NCBI GenBank assembly: GCA_024760905.1
Contig: CM045729.1
Coordinates: 10,534,580-10,598,579, forward strand
Reading direction: 5' to 3'
DNA from: Plotosus lineatus
Taxonomy: Eukaryota > Chordata > Actinopteri > Siluriformes > Plotosidae
Length of the DNA stretch: 64,000 nucleotides
Position numbers and translations under genes: made by a program. The notes under the pieces are model-generated. The model did no database searches. It had not been told where the DNA came from and saw only the letters and a list, made by a program, of their open reading frames with translations. Below are positions 46,318 through 57,656 of the stretch, one piece after another (the stretch's first letter is position 1; every line of letters begins with the position of its first letter).

Positions 46318-46323
46318 TTATTA

Positions 46324-46376
<53 letters not shown>

Positions 46377-46424
46377 GTTGTTGTTGTTGTTGTTTGTTGT
46401 TGTTGTTGTTGTTATTATTATGGG
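46318..46424. repeat. (TTA)n/(TTG)n array
   Basis: About 20 att units followed by gtt units. Confidence 0.9.
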
Positions 46425-46735
46425 AGAGTGGTGGCCTGCTGGATTACTGATCTCAAGGTTGGGGGTTCAAAACTTACTGTTAACAGTTGTTACTGGACAC
46501 TCCTCCCTCCCCAGCTGGTGCAACTAACTGGGTGATAAATGTTTCTCATTGTCTATGGTGGGAGGCTGTAAAAGAACCATTGCTGACTTTCGTCAAGAGT
46601 AGATGCATAGCTGTGAGCATGTCTCTGCTCTGCGATAGCCTGGCCAGCTGTCCATGGTGTACTCTGAACATAGTTGGCTGAGATGTGCTCCAGCTTCCCT
46701 GCGACCTGAATTCGAATTAAGACATTCAGATAATT
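46425..46735 (+). mobile_element. SINE-A, complete, L2-like tail
   Basis: Head and body as in 45958-46315, but after 'gtgagcatgtctctgctctg' (about 46630) the tail is 'cgatagcctggccagctgtc ... gttggctgagatgtgctcca' and ends 'gaattaagacattcagataa'. Confidence 0.85.
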
Positions 46736-46793
46736 TATTATTGTTATCATTCTTATAATTATTATTAGTCGAAGTAGTCGTAGTAGTATTGTT

Positions 46794-46794
<1 letters not shown>

Positions 46795-46835
<41 letters not shown>

Positions 46836-46860
46836 CATCATCATCATCATCATAATCATC

Positions 46861-46893
<33 letters not shown>

Positions 46894-46895
46894 AT
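46795..46895. repeat. (TAA)n, (ATC)n and (GATG)n array
   Basis: Three trinucleotide runs in series; atc is followed by its complement-type gat, so it can form a hairpin. Confidence 0.9.
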
Positions 46896-47152
46896 GACAA
46901 TGTGAATTGAAAACAAACCTGAAGATGAACTCTTTTGCAGATATTTATAGACACTGAGCTCGTTTAAAATTAAATTGCGCATGTCCATCTGAAACTTCTT
47001 TCTGTGATGTCTGTACTAATTTCTCTTTCTTCAAGCCAGAAGAGCAGAAGGTGCAAATACTTCCACGACGTTCTCTGCCCTGAAATGGGGTCGCCATGTG
47101 ACCCGAATTAGAATTAAGCCATTCAGAAAATGCATGAATAAATGATTATTTG

Positions 47153-47231
<79 letters not shown>

Positions 47232-47559
47232 TTTCTGCACTCTGGCTCCAAGGAAATATTGCCTTCTCAATATAAATGTATGTATTTGCTTCAGCGTCAC
47301 CATAAAATTATTTTTAAAATAAAAATTGTTGACTGGTTCTGAGCTCAATTATTTCAGGATCAAAACATTTTTTTTCTTTTCCAGAATTATAGTTTTATTT
47401 TTCACCAAATTCCACTTTTTCAGAAACCAAAAGTGACGGCGACTCGAACTCAATAAAACTAATGAATTAATCTAATTAATTCCATCAACATTCAAGGAAA
47501 CAAAATAAAATTATTCGATCGTAAAATTGTATATTTAAGAACTAACCAGGTTTTTTCTG
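46896..47559. other. Spacer with L2-tail fragment and (CA)n
   Basis: An L2-type tail fragment lies at about 47075-47145 ('gtgacccgaattagaattaa'). (CA)n occupies 47154-47230 with about 38 units. The rest is AT-rich and unassigned. Confidence 0.6.
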
Positions 47560-48076
47560 CGATTTTCATGAACTATCTGAACTAGAGCATGCAGACAGTG
47601 TCCAAGTTGAGGACAATGAAAGGTGCCAAACAGAGACTACGAACCTCAGGAGATCGAACAGACAACAGTCTGTCCCAAAGAAGTTTGATGACTTTGTGAT
47701 GCGTGACTCGTCAGGAAGTTCACCAGTATTCATCATTAAGCTGATGTTTTCTAGTCAATGATGCTGAGAGTTAGTTTGCATGTGTAGAACCTGAAGTAAT
47801 TCTTAAGTATTTGTTTATAAACTATTTCATAGTTTAGAGGTTTGATTTGCGAGTTCATATTTATCCAGAATTGATATTTATTTTAGGATGGTTTAAGCTA
47901 TTTAAGTTATTTGTTGTATTATTTGATGTGACGAAGTATTAACTGCGTTTCTCTGAAAAGGGAGGGATGTAGTGTTGTCATAAACGGAACCGGAAGTATT
48001 AATAAAGCGAGTGGTCTTGAAACGGAAGTTGTGTGTGTGAGAGTCTTCACGTGTTTGAGCAGTTATAGAAGCCACA
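47560..48076 (+). mobile_element. 3' end of an LTR retrotransposon
   Basis: A coding remnant near 47585-47700 ends LRRSNRQQSVPKKFDDFVM, which resembles the extreme C terminus of LTR-element polyproteins. A purine tract (aaaagggaggga, 47956-47967) then precedes a probable short LTR, TGTAGT to CCACA (47968-48076), that contains AATAAA at about 47999. The upstream body is absent. Assignment is tentative; Gypsy-like is the best guess. Confidence 0.45.
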
Positions 48077-48464
48077 TTGACAGCAAGCAGGAGGGTTTAC
48101 AGCCTCCAGAAGGACAGTTCAGGCTGCACAAAAGGAAACAAGAAAGTGCCATGCTAAAGCACTGAGGACAAACAAACATTAATTCAAAAAAACTTTTGTC
48201 ATGTATAGCATATAGTTTGTTTCCTAATTGTGTTTAAAGACAATGACTGTTGATCATAGTGTTGTGAGACAGGACATATCTATAAGACTATTTGATTTGT
48301 GACTGGATATGGAGATTAGAAATTAAACTTTTGAGATCTCTTTCAGTGTCATGAAATGGAATTTTCCCCGTCTGAAATACTTAAAACCGAGGAGCAGACC
48401 CCTGGCTGATTTTCAGATATTTTGGTAATGGTCAAATCACATGCCTGTGAAGATTCATCATTCA

Positions 48465-48800
48465 TCATTTTCTGTACCCGATTAATCCTAATTTGGTTCA
48501 CGGGCTGGTGCCCATCCCAGCCAACTTCGGGCGAGAGCAGAGTACACCCTGGACAGCTCGCCAGGCCATCGCAGGGCGGAAACACGCTGACGGCTTTGCA
48601 GCCTACTCTTGTCGAAAGTCAGCAATGGTTCTTTTACATGCCTCACACCATAGACAGTGAGAGACATGGCCAGCCTTTGATAACCCAGTTCGTGCCACTG
48701 GGGGGGACAGTGACAGCCTTGTGCAGAGTGGGACTCGAACCCCCAACCTTTGGATCAGCGATCCAGCGTCCTATACCACTAGACCACCACTGCCCCTGGC
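48465..48800 (-). mobile_element. SINE-A with L2-like tail
   Basis: Minus-strand, complete copy (head near 48797, tail at 48480-48570). Absent from the paralogous position at about 25465. Confidence 0.85.
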
Positions 48801-49208
48801 TGTGAAGATGATGATGATGATGATAATATATATATATTCATTTTCGGAACCACTTAATCCTAATTTGGGTCACGGGGAGGCAGCGGGCAGAGTACACCAT
48901 GAACACAGAGCCATTACAAACATATATAAATATACAATGAATACCATATTTAATTTCCAATTTGTGTAAAAAAAAAAAAAACTCTTCAGTTATTTTCTGA
49001 TGTCCACCTAAAATTAATCATGTGAAACAACTTTCGGACTATTAACAACAACAACGGCAACAACAAGACAGCGAGGTAAGCCGGCTGGAACCAGAGAATT
49101 TACTGAATCAGTGAGGAAAGAGTGAAAAAGACAGAGAGAGGATGAGAGAAAAGGAAAATTGGAGAGAATTTTGAGATGACACATTGTGAAAGACGCGCAT
49201 TACTTGAT

Positions 49209-49512
49209 TTTTTTTTTTTTTTTTTTGATTAACTGTTTGGGTTTTTACATCCGAGCCTAGCGGCTCAACCTACCGGTGCTTATCCCCTGTTTCCGTAGCG
49301 TGAAGCAATCAGGAGTTGAACTCCTGGAGGGTATGCTAGTCCATCGCAGGTTACCTTCCCAGTATATTTTTACTGGTACCCATTTATACTGCTGGGCGAA
49401 CAGAGGCACACTTGTGGTTGAGACCTTGCCCAGTGAGGGTCTCAGTGGGATTTGAACTCACAACCTCCCGATCATGAGCCCAACACTCTAACCACTACAC
49501 CACCGGCTCCAT
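49209..49512 (-). mobile_element. SINE-B, complete, recent
   Basis: Flanked by a 19-bp target duplication AAGACGCGCATTACTTGAT (49190-49208 and 49513-49531). On the minus strand the head reads 'ggagccggtggtgtagtggt', with a CAT at the anticodon position and B-box gagttcaaatccc, so it derives from a tRNA, possibly Met. The conserved core and a 3' oligo(A) follow. The paralogous site near 25940 is empty. Confidence 0.92.
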
Positions 49513-50048
49513 AAGACGCGCATTACTTGATGCTTAAGGATGAAGTTGCAGGGTTCGTGTGTTACTGTGACATCACCAAGCAAACTCGATGAGCAAATTT
49601 GCACCAAAACAATTTAATTTAAAAAGAGTTCTTAACTTTGAGCAAACACACAGCCACAGTAAAGCACAACAATTCCTCGCTTTTAGTCCATTGTTCGAGA
49701 TCAGTTTTTAATATGACTGTGTTCTTCCGCTTGGGCGATGTCACGGGGTCCAGGAAATGACCTGGATGGCGGTGGCTGCTGTGTTCTTTCTGATGGAGGC
49801 TGGGTGGTTGAGGCGCGCCTCCAGCTGAGGCAGATTGCGGATTAGTCGTGTACGGGCGTTTGGGGCATGGGCCAGACAGGTGAGTGCACGGAGAGCATTA
49901 GCACTCGATGCTATGTCCTCACTATCCACCAAACGCAGCAGAGGAGGAAGAGCACCGGCTTCCAGAGCCTGATATTTACCTGCACAACATATACACAGGA
50001 AATGATCAAACAGGTCTCTTCCAACTCAGAGACATGAAAGAGAGCTTC

Positions 50049-50049
<1 letters not shown>

Positions 50050-50097
<48 letters not shown>

Positions 50098-50098
50098 A
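50050..50098. repeat. (GT)n microsatellite in rsph14-like intron
   Basis: About 22 gt units directly after the donor of the middle exon (minus strand); shorter at 26124-26148. Confidence 0.9.
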
Positions 50099-50309
50099 CC
50101 TCGGGTAATGACTGTGATGTACATCAGGGTTCCTGCAGCGTTGGCTCTGACCTCTTTGTCTTCATCAGAGTGGCTTTACCAACACGGGGACAACGTTCTC
50201 CTCGCACACCTTCACCTTCCCCTCAGTGGGGACACTGAACGAGGAACAATCGTTAAAAGAGGATAAGAAGCAGATGGTTTTAAAAGGGAGTAAAATAAAG
50301 GAGTGGAGG

Positions 50310-50730
50310 GATGGATGAGAAGTGGAGGAGAACAGGATTCAAGAAAAGAGAGATGAAAAAGAAAGACAGAGAGAGACAGTGCAAGAGAGTTTGCATGTGT
50401 GAGCGAGTGAGAGAAAGACACGGAGATACAGCAAAAGATGTATATAAAGAAAGGAATACAGAGAGAAAGAGAGAGGGTGTGTGTGTGTGTATTTGAAAGA
50501 GAGCGAGAGACAGAAGGAGAGAGCAAGAGAGAGTCTGTGAGAAATAGAGAAAGAGCTAGAAAGAGCGAGTGTGTGTGAGAGAAAGACAGGGAGGGACAGT
50601 GCAAAAGAAGATATAGAGACAATGTGAAAGAGGGAAAGAGGAATAGGGAAAGAGTGCATGTGTAAGGGAAAGAGAGAGTGCAAGAGTCAGAGAGAAAGAA
50701 AGAGGGAGAGAGAGCACTAGAAACAGAGGT
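50310..50730. repeat. GA-rich imperfect repeat
   Basis: Paralogue of 26395-26850 in the rsph14-like intron. Confidence 0.9.
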
Positions 50731-51194
50731 GTGTCAGTGGTGGGTGGAGCTCACCTGACAACCATGACAGCAGAGGAGGCAGCGCGGCGGATGGATGTGG
50801 ACAGGTGCTGGAGCTGCCACTTCAGGATAGGCACAACGTCTCTGGCCAGCGCGGGACGAGCGTCCTGTCCTGTCTGACACAGGAGCGGATACAGGATAAG
50901 CTCCCTGATGTCCTTGTACTCCGTCGGGATCTTCATCACAAGCTTCGGCACCAGAAAAGTAGACATTGATGCTCGATTGTTTTCTAAGACATCTGCTAAA
51001 GTAAAAAGAGCTGCATTGAGCTGCATTCTCAGTTTCAGTGTAGTGTGAAAAGAGTGTGGTGACATGCAATGCAATCACTGGGGTGCGTCTGCACAATTTA
51101 AATAAAGAGGAAAAAACAGAGAAAAATGACATGCAATTTAATAACACCCTGTTCAATTTTTATATTAAAACGAATTAAAATACATTACTGATCA

Positions 51195-51372
51195 CAGGGC
51201 AGTGGAAGCTGGTGGTAATTTGCTGGATCACTGATCCCAAGGTTGGGGGTTCAAGCCCCACTCGCCACGGGTTGTCACTGTCCCCCCAGTGCAGATAACT
51301 GGGTTATCAAAGGCCGACCATGTCTCTCACTGTCTATGGTGAGAGGTTCATGTCAAAGAACCATTGCTGACT
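51195..51372 (+). mobile_element. SINE-A, 3'-truncated
   Basis: Paralogue of 3957-4122 with the same truncation. Confidence 0.75.
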
Positions 51373-51584
51373 TTTATCATTTTAATCCACATATTACACA
51401 GGCATCATCTGGTCTTTTTTCTTCCGTCAACGCCCAGCGTGTCCTCAGATTCCTGTTTTTGGTGAATAGCACTACAGTAAGAGAACCTGATATGAAATTA
51501 GTACAACTTCTTGAGATACTTTTGTGCTCACCATGCTGGGAAACAGTAATTATTGGAGAACTTTCAGTCTGCAGACTTTATAAG

Positions 51585-51865
51585 TCGCTTTATCCTAATT
51601 AAGGTTGCGGGGAGGCTGACGCCCATTTCAGCCGACTCCGGGCGAACCATTCGTCAGAAAATTACAGAACATTTTGGAATCACGAATCAGCCAACTGTGC
51701 ATGTTTTTGGACTGTGGGAGGAAACCGGAGTAACTGGAGGAAATCAAGCACAGGAAGAACATGCAAACTCCACAAAGAAACACTGATGTTGTTCCCGGGA
51801 ATCAAACCCAGGGCCTTCCTGCTGTGAGGTGGATATATTAATCACTGCACCACCATGCTGCCCTC
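51585..51865 (-). mobile_element. SINE-C with L2-like end
   Basis: Paralogue of 4345-4625. Confidence 0.7.
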
Positions 51866-52196
51866 CAAAATTATTATTATTCTTCTTATTATTATTATTA
51901 TTGTTGTTGTTGTTGTTTATTCTTTTTTATTTTGTTTTTGTTTGCATTCAACAGTGTCTAAGATCAATAAGTTTAAAACACTGACTCATTTGCCAAGCCA
52001 CTTAATAATGTAGAGAGGGAATGTTCGCAGGGAGGCTGGAGCCTATCTCAGCCGACACTAAGCGGGGTACCCAAGTCCATCACAGAGAGAAGCTGAAACT
52101 TCAAAGTCAGAAATGTAAACTTGGCTCCATCTGCTGTATTATTTGAAACACTGCAAGTATTTTGACATTTTTGTCGTTTCATATTTTGGAGGAGAT

Positions 52197-52231
<35 letters not shown>

Positions 52232-52527
52232 ATGTTGACAGACTGAATTTCTCAGTAACACACTTGGTCAGTACACTTGGTGAAGGTGAAGCTCACCATG
52301 AACATTTCGCAAGTAATATCCAATAGATGATTCCTGTGTAATTTTGTTATCATTTTAATTCCATCCTGTAGTTTATTTGTTTGTGGAAGTCCTGAAAACC
52401 AAGGGTGTGGAAAAAGTCTGCTGGAGTTATTTTACTTTAATATCACATGATTTTAATTTAACAAATCTTTATTTCAACAGAGCATTTCATTATTTTATAT
52501 TATTTTGAGAACTCTGAACAAAATTCT

Positions 52528-55500
52528 CCCCTCCTTGAATCGCCACCTTATCGTGGTGGAGGGGTTTACGTGACCTAATGATCCTAGGAGCTATGTTGTC
52601 GGGGGCAAATGCCCCTGGTAGGGTCACCCAAGGCAAACAGGTCCGGGGTGAAGGTCCAGACAAAGTGCGATTCAAAACAAACCCCTAAGACACGAGACAA
52701 CACAGGAATCAGTCTCCCTTGCCCGGACGCGGGTCACCGGGGTTCCCTCCTGGAGCCAGGCCCAGGGGAGGGGCTCGAAGGCGAGCGCCTGGTGGTCGGG
52801 CTTATGCCCATGGAGGCTGGCCGGGCCCAGCCCGAAAAGGAGACATGGGTCCGCCCTCCCATGGACCCACCACCCGTGGGAGGAGTTTTAGAGGTCAGGT
52901 GCAGTGTGAGTTGGGTGGCAGCCAAAGGCATGGGTTCTGTCGGACTGATCCTCGGCTACTTACTCTGACCTTCGGGACATGGAATGTCACCTCTCTGGTG
53001 GGAAAGGAGCCTGATTTGGTGCGTGAGGTGGAGAGATACCGACTAGATATAGTCTACCGACTAGATATAGTCGGGCTCACCTCAACGCATAGCTTGGGCT
53101 CTGGAACCATCCATCTCAAAAGAGGCTGGACCTTCTTCTATTCTGGAGTTGCTCATGGGGAGAGGCGGCGAGCCAGTGTGGGTATTCTTGTTGCCCCCCG
53201 TCTCGGTGCCCAAATGTTGGGGTTCTCCCCGGTTGACGAAAGGGTAGCTTCCCTCCGTCTTCGGGTGGGGGGACGGGTCCTGACTGTTATTTGTGCTTAT
53301 GCGCCAAATGACAGTTCAGAGTACCCACCCTTTTTGGAGTCTTTGGGGGGGGGGTGTTGGAGAACGCTCCCTCGGGAGACTCGCTCGTTGTCTTGGGAGA
53401 CTTCAACGCCCATGTGGGCAATGATAGTGTGACCTGGAAGGGTGTGATCGGTAGGTACGGCCTCTCCAGTCTGAATCCGAATGGTGTGTCGTTGTTGGAC
53501 TTCTGTGCTCGTCATAGTTTGTCTATCACGAACACCATGTTCGAACATAAGGGTGTCCATAAGTGCACTTGGCACCAGGACACCCTAGGTCGCAGTTCGA
53601 TGATTGACTTTGTAGTCGTTGTCATCGGACTTGCGACCATATGTTCTGGACACTCGGGTGAAGAGAGGAGCTGAGCTGTCTACCAATCATTACCTGGTGG
53701 TGAGTTGGCTTCGGTGGTGTGGGAGGTTGCCTTCCAGACCTGGCAGGCCCAAGCGTGTAATCAGGGTCTGCTGGGAATGTTTGGCGGAGCCCCCTGTCCG
53801 AGAGGCCTTTAACTCCCACCTCCGGCAGAGCTACAACCACGTTCCGGAGGAGGCGGGGGACATGGAATCCGAATGGGCCATGTTTCGTGCCTCCATTGCT
53901 GAGGCGGCAGCCCATAGGCCGTAAGGTCGTCGGTGCTTGTCGTGGCGGTAATCCCCGAACTCGGTGGTGGACACCTGCGGTGAAGGGGGCCGTCCAGCTG
54001 AAGAAGGAGGCCTATCGGGTTTTATTAGCCTGTGGGACTCCTGAGGCAGCAAACGGGTACCAGCAGGCCAAACGTGCTGCAGCTGAGGCTGTCGCAGATG
54101 CAAAATCTCGGGTGTGGGAGGAGTTCAGTGAGGGCCTGAAGAGTGATTATTGGTTGGCCTCAAAAAGGTTCTGGGCCACCATCCGACGCCTCAGGAGGGG
54201 GAAGCAGTTCTTCACAAACACTGTGTACGGTGGAGGTGGGGAGCTGCTTACCTTGACTGGGGATGTTGTTGAGAGGTGGAGGGAATACTTTGAGGACCTT
54301 CTCAATCCCACCAACATGCCCTCCGTGGAAGAGGAAGACCCTGGGGGTTCGGGTGAGGGTCCGCCCATCACTGGAGTGGAGGTCACTGAGGTTGTCAAAA
54401 AGCTTCTCGGTGGTCGAGCTCCGGGGTTGGACGAGATCCGCCCGGAATATCTCAGGGCTCTGGATGTTGTTGGACTGTCTTGGTTGGCACATTTCTGCAA
54501 CATCGCATGGTCATCGGGGGCTGTACCTCTGGATTGGCAAACTGGGGTGGTGGTCCCAATTTTTAAGAAGGGGGACCGGAGGGTGTGTTCCAATTATCGG
54601 GGAATTACACTCCTCAGCCTACCTGGGAAAGTCTATGCAGGGGTACTAGAGAGGAGGATTCGACTGATAGTCGAACCTCGGATTCAGGAGGAACAATGTG
54701 GTTTTCCTCCTGGCCGCAGCACTCTTGACCAACTCTATACGCTCCACAGGATTCTGGAGGGGGCATGGGAGTTTGCCCAATCCGTCCACATGTGCTTTGT
54801 AGATTTGGAGAAGGCTTTCGACCGTGTCCCTCGAAAGATCTTGTGGGGCGTGCTCCGAGAATACAGCGTTCCGGATCCGTTGCTACGAGCTATTCGGTCG
54901 CTGTATCACAGGAGCCAGAGTTTGGTCCGTATTGGTAACAGCAGGTTGGATTCGTTTCCAGTGGGAGTTGGAGTCCGCCAAGGCTGTCCTTTGTCACCGA
55001 TTCTGTTCATAATTTTTATGGACAGAATTTCTAGGCGCAGTCGAGGCGATGAGGGGTTCTGGTTTGTCGGACAATGGTGGAATGCACCCTCCGGGTCGGG
55101 AATGAGGCCCTACCCCAAGTGGAGGAGTTTAAGTATCTTGGGGTCTTGTTTACGAGTGAGGGAAGGATGGAGCGAGAGATCGACAGACGGATCGCTGCAG
55201 CCTCTGCTGTTAAGCGGTGCCTGTACCTGTCCATCGTGGTGAAAAAGGAGCTGAGCCGTAAGGCGAAGCTCTCAATTTACCAGTCGATCTACGTTCCAAC
55301 CCTCACCTATGGTCACGAGCTTTGGGTAATGACCGAAAGAACAAGATCACTGATACAAACGGCTGAAATGAGCTTCCTTCGACGGGTGGCGGGGTTCTCC
55401 CTTAGAGATAGGGTGAGAAGCTCCGCCATCCGAGGAGAGCTTGGAGTAGATCCGCTGCTCCTCCGCATTGAGAGGGGCCAGTTGAGGTGGCTCGGGCATC

Positions 55501-55734
55501 TGGTCAGAATGCCTCCCGGACGCCTCCCTGGTGTGGTGTTTCGGGCATGTCCAACCGGGAAGAGACCCCGGGGTCGACCGAGAACATGCTGGAGGGACTA
55601 TGTCTCTCGGCTTGTCTGGGACCGCCTTGATGTCCCCCCGGGAGAGTTGGAGGAAGTAGCTCGGGAGAGGGATGTCTGGACCTCTTTGCTAAGGTTGCTG
55701 CCCCCGCGACCCGACCCTGGACTAAGCGGAAGCA

Positions 55735-55785
<51 letters not shown>
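52528..55785 (+). mobile_element. Rex3 LINE, full 5' end, catalytic box deleted
   Basis: Collinear Rex3 copy with target duplication GAACAAAATTCT (52516-52527 and 55786-55797). The empty site is in segment R1 at about 8836. The 5' leader (52528-52960) matches the inverted segment of 30139-30656. Endonuclease pieces are [20 protein letters not shown] and [22 protein letters not shown] is open at 53887-55060, then a deletion of 157 bp (relative to 32705-32861) removes the FGDD box, and the C-terminal part follows at 55074-55739. The element ends in about 16 gat units. It lies just beyond the poly(A) signal (55814-55819) of TRIM copy 3. Confidence 0.94.
53887..55242 (+). pseudogene. Rex3 RT ORF lacking the catalytic box
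   Basis: 451 open codons with KKLLGGRAPGLDEIRPEYLR, GVVVPIFKKGDRRVCSNYRG, FVDLEKAFDRVPRKILWGVL and GVRQGCPLSPILFIIFMDRI. At 55067 the frame runs across the deletion and becomes nonsense. The essential Asp-Asp pair is lost. Confidence 0.85.
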
Positions 55786-55791
<6 letters not shown>

Positions 55792-55998
55792 AATTCTGTC
55801 AATATTTCCAGTTTTTATTTTAGTTTGATTTCACAGACGAAGTGAGACGGAATGACGTCATAAAACTTCAAAAACGTTTCACAATGAAGTGTTCAGTGCT
55901 TTTGTAAAACAAACATTCACAAAGAATAAACTTTAATCTGCAATATTTCATAAATGAACTGAAATAAAACAAAACCAGCTCCGACTGATCTGATTCGC

Positions 55999-56522
55999 TT
56001 ACAGAGACTGAAGTGGGCGGAGCTTAAGAGGAGATTCTTCACCATAAACCCGGAGGAATGGCAGTAATGTATCAGTGAATGTGTGTGTGAAAGTGTGGAT
56101 GTGTTTCTTAGTGAGCGGGTCGGAGAAGGACAGTTTTCCCCTGTCCCAGTCCAACTGGACTCTGATCCTCTGGAGTTTCTGTGATACTGAGAGGAGAGTC
56201 GCTGGCTGTGGTGTAGAAACTGCGTAATATTTACCATCAAAATACCACACACACCAGATGCCACTCCTGGAGAATATCCTCCCCTTCCTCTGAGCAGATT
56301 CTCTCATCACACCCACAATCCACCGAGTACAGTCTCCAACATCAACATCCCAGCAGTGAGTCCCTGAGTTAAAACCCTCAGAGCCCAGAATACAGTAACA
56401 ATCATTAAATCTCTCAGGATTATCAGGAAGTTTCTGTTTCTCTTTCCTGAATCTCACACTGGTCAGATCATCACATACAATGAGGTCAGGATGAGCGGTG
56501 TTGGGGTCCAGAGTTACAGGTA

Positions 56523-56579
<57 letters not shown>

Positions 56580-56784
56580 TAAGAGAAAATAGAAACTCTG
56601 TAAGAAACTCTGAAGCTTGAAGTCTCTGCTGCGCTCCGTTGGTTCCTCGGTGTCTCTGCTCAATACAAACACTGAATGGAGAAAGTTTTTCTTGAATGAA
56701 TGAGCCACAGTCTGATCTTCAACTTTCAAAAGAAACTGTCGACTGAATCCCCGAGGAACCGAATTAAACATGAACACTTTTATC

Positions 56785-56829
<45 letters not shown>

Positions 56830-57459
56830 TCACACAAATTCTCCCACTTTTTGAAATATAAAAAGTTCTGCTGCTTCGAGACCACCTCACTGCTGATGCT
56901 GCTGCCCCTGCGACCTGAACCCGGATGAAGCAGATGATGATGATTATGATAACAATACATACATTTTTTACACAAGAGAGATTTGAGAGATTTCCTTTCG
57001 GCTTTTTCCCTTTCTCAGGGGTCGCCACAGCCAATGATTCGCATGTTTGATTTGGTTCATAGGTTTTTACGTTGGATGCCCTTCCTGACACAACCGTTTT
57101 GCAAGGGACAGAAACGCGCTGACGGCTTTGCAGCTCCTCTTTACAAAAGTCAGCAATGGTTCTTTTACATGAACCTCTCACCATAGACAGTCAGAGACAT
57201 GGCCCGCCTTTGATAATCCAGTTACTGCACTGGGGACATTTTTACACCAATTATTGAAATAAAATAAGGAAAAACCTCTCTGTTTTAGCTTCAAATAATT
57301 GGCAACAAAAAAGGTATCCGTTATTGAATGTACCACAGTGTCCGCGAATCAAAGGATTTCAAAATAAAAGTTCCACTGGATTAAATGATGTTGCATGAAA
57401 TGTAAACAGATTTATTATACGTAGAAGGATGTATTATTATTATTATTATTAATAATAAT

Positions 57460-57498
<39 letters not shown>

Positions 57499-57622
57499 CA
57501 AAACAAAACAACAATAATAATAGTAATTTAAATTTGTAATATACAAATAAATGCTTCAAACTCCTTCAATGCAGTTTATGAGAAAACAGAAAGCAGCTTA
57601 AGGAAGTGAAATTAGAAATTGT

Positions 57623-57656
<34 letters not shown>

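Larger units (their letters stand above)
49741..51020 (-). pseudogene. rsph14: rsph14-like terminal exons (armadillo repeats)
   Basis: Three exons with matching splice phases: 51020-50755 (266 bp), 50234-50100 (135 bp) and 49979-49741 (239 bp, stop TGA). The encoded armadillo/HEAT-type helices include FLVPKLVMKIPTEYKDIREL, ARDVVPILKWQLQHLSTSIR, VPTEGKVKVCEENVVPVLVK, KYQALEAGALPPLLRLVDSE and TAATAIQVISWTP at the end. This fits RSPH14 (RTDR1), a radial-spoke-associated protein of motile cilia. The middle exon has a 2-bp deletion compared with 26151-26287, producing a TGA at 50167-50165. No 5' exons are found up to 64000. I therefore call it a truncated duplicate, though an assembly error in the middle exon is possible. 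Confidence 0.7.

Noticed and set aside
47154..47230. (CA)n, (GT)n, (TTA)n and (TA)n arrays as possible CRISPR or structured RNA loci
   Set aside because: Simple microsatellites without spacers of fixed length. The genome is eukaryotic and CRISPR arrays are not expected.
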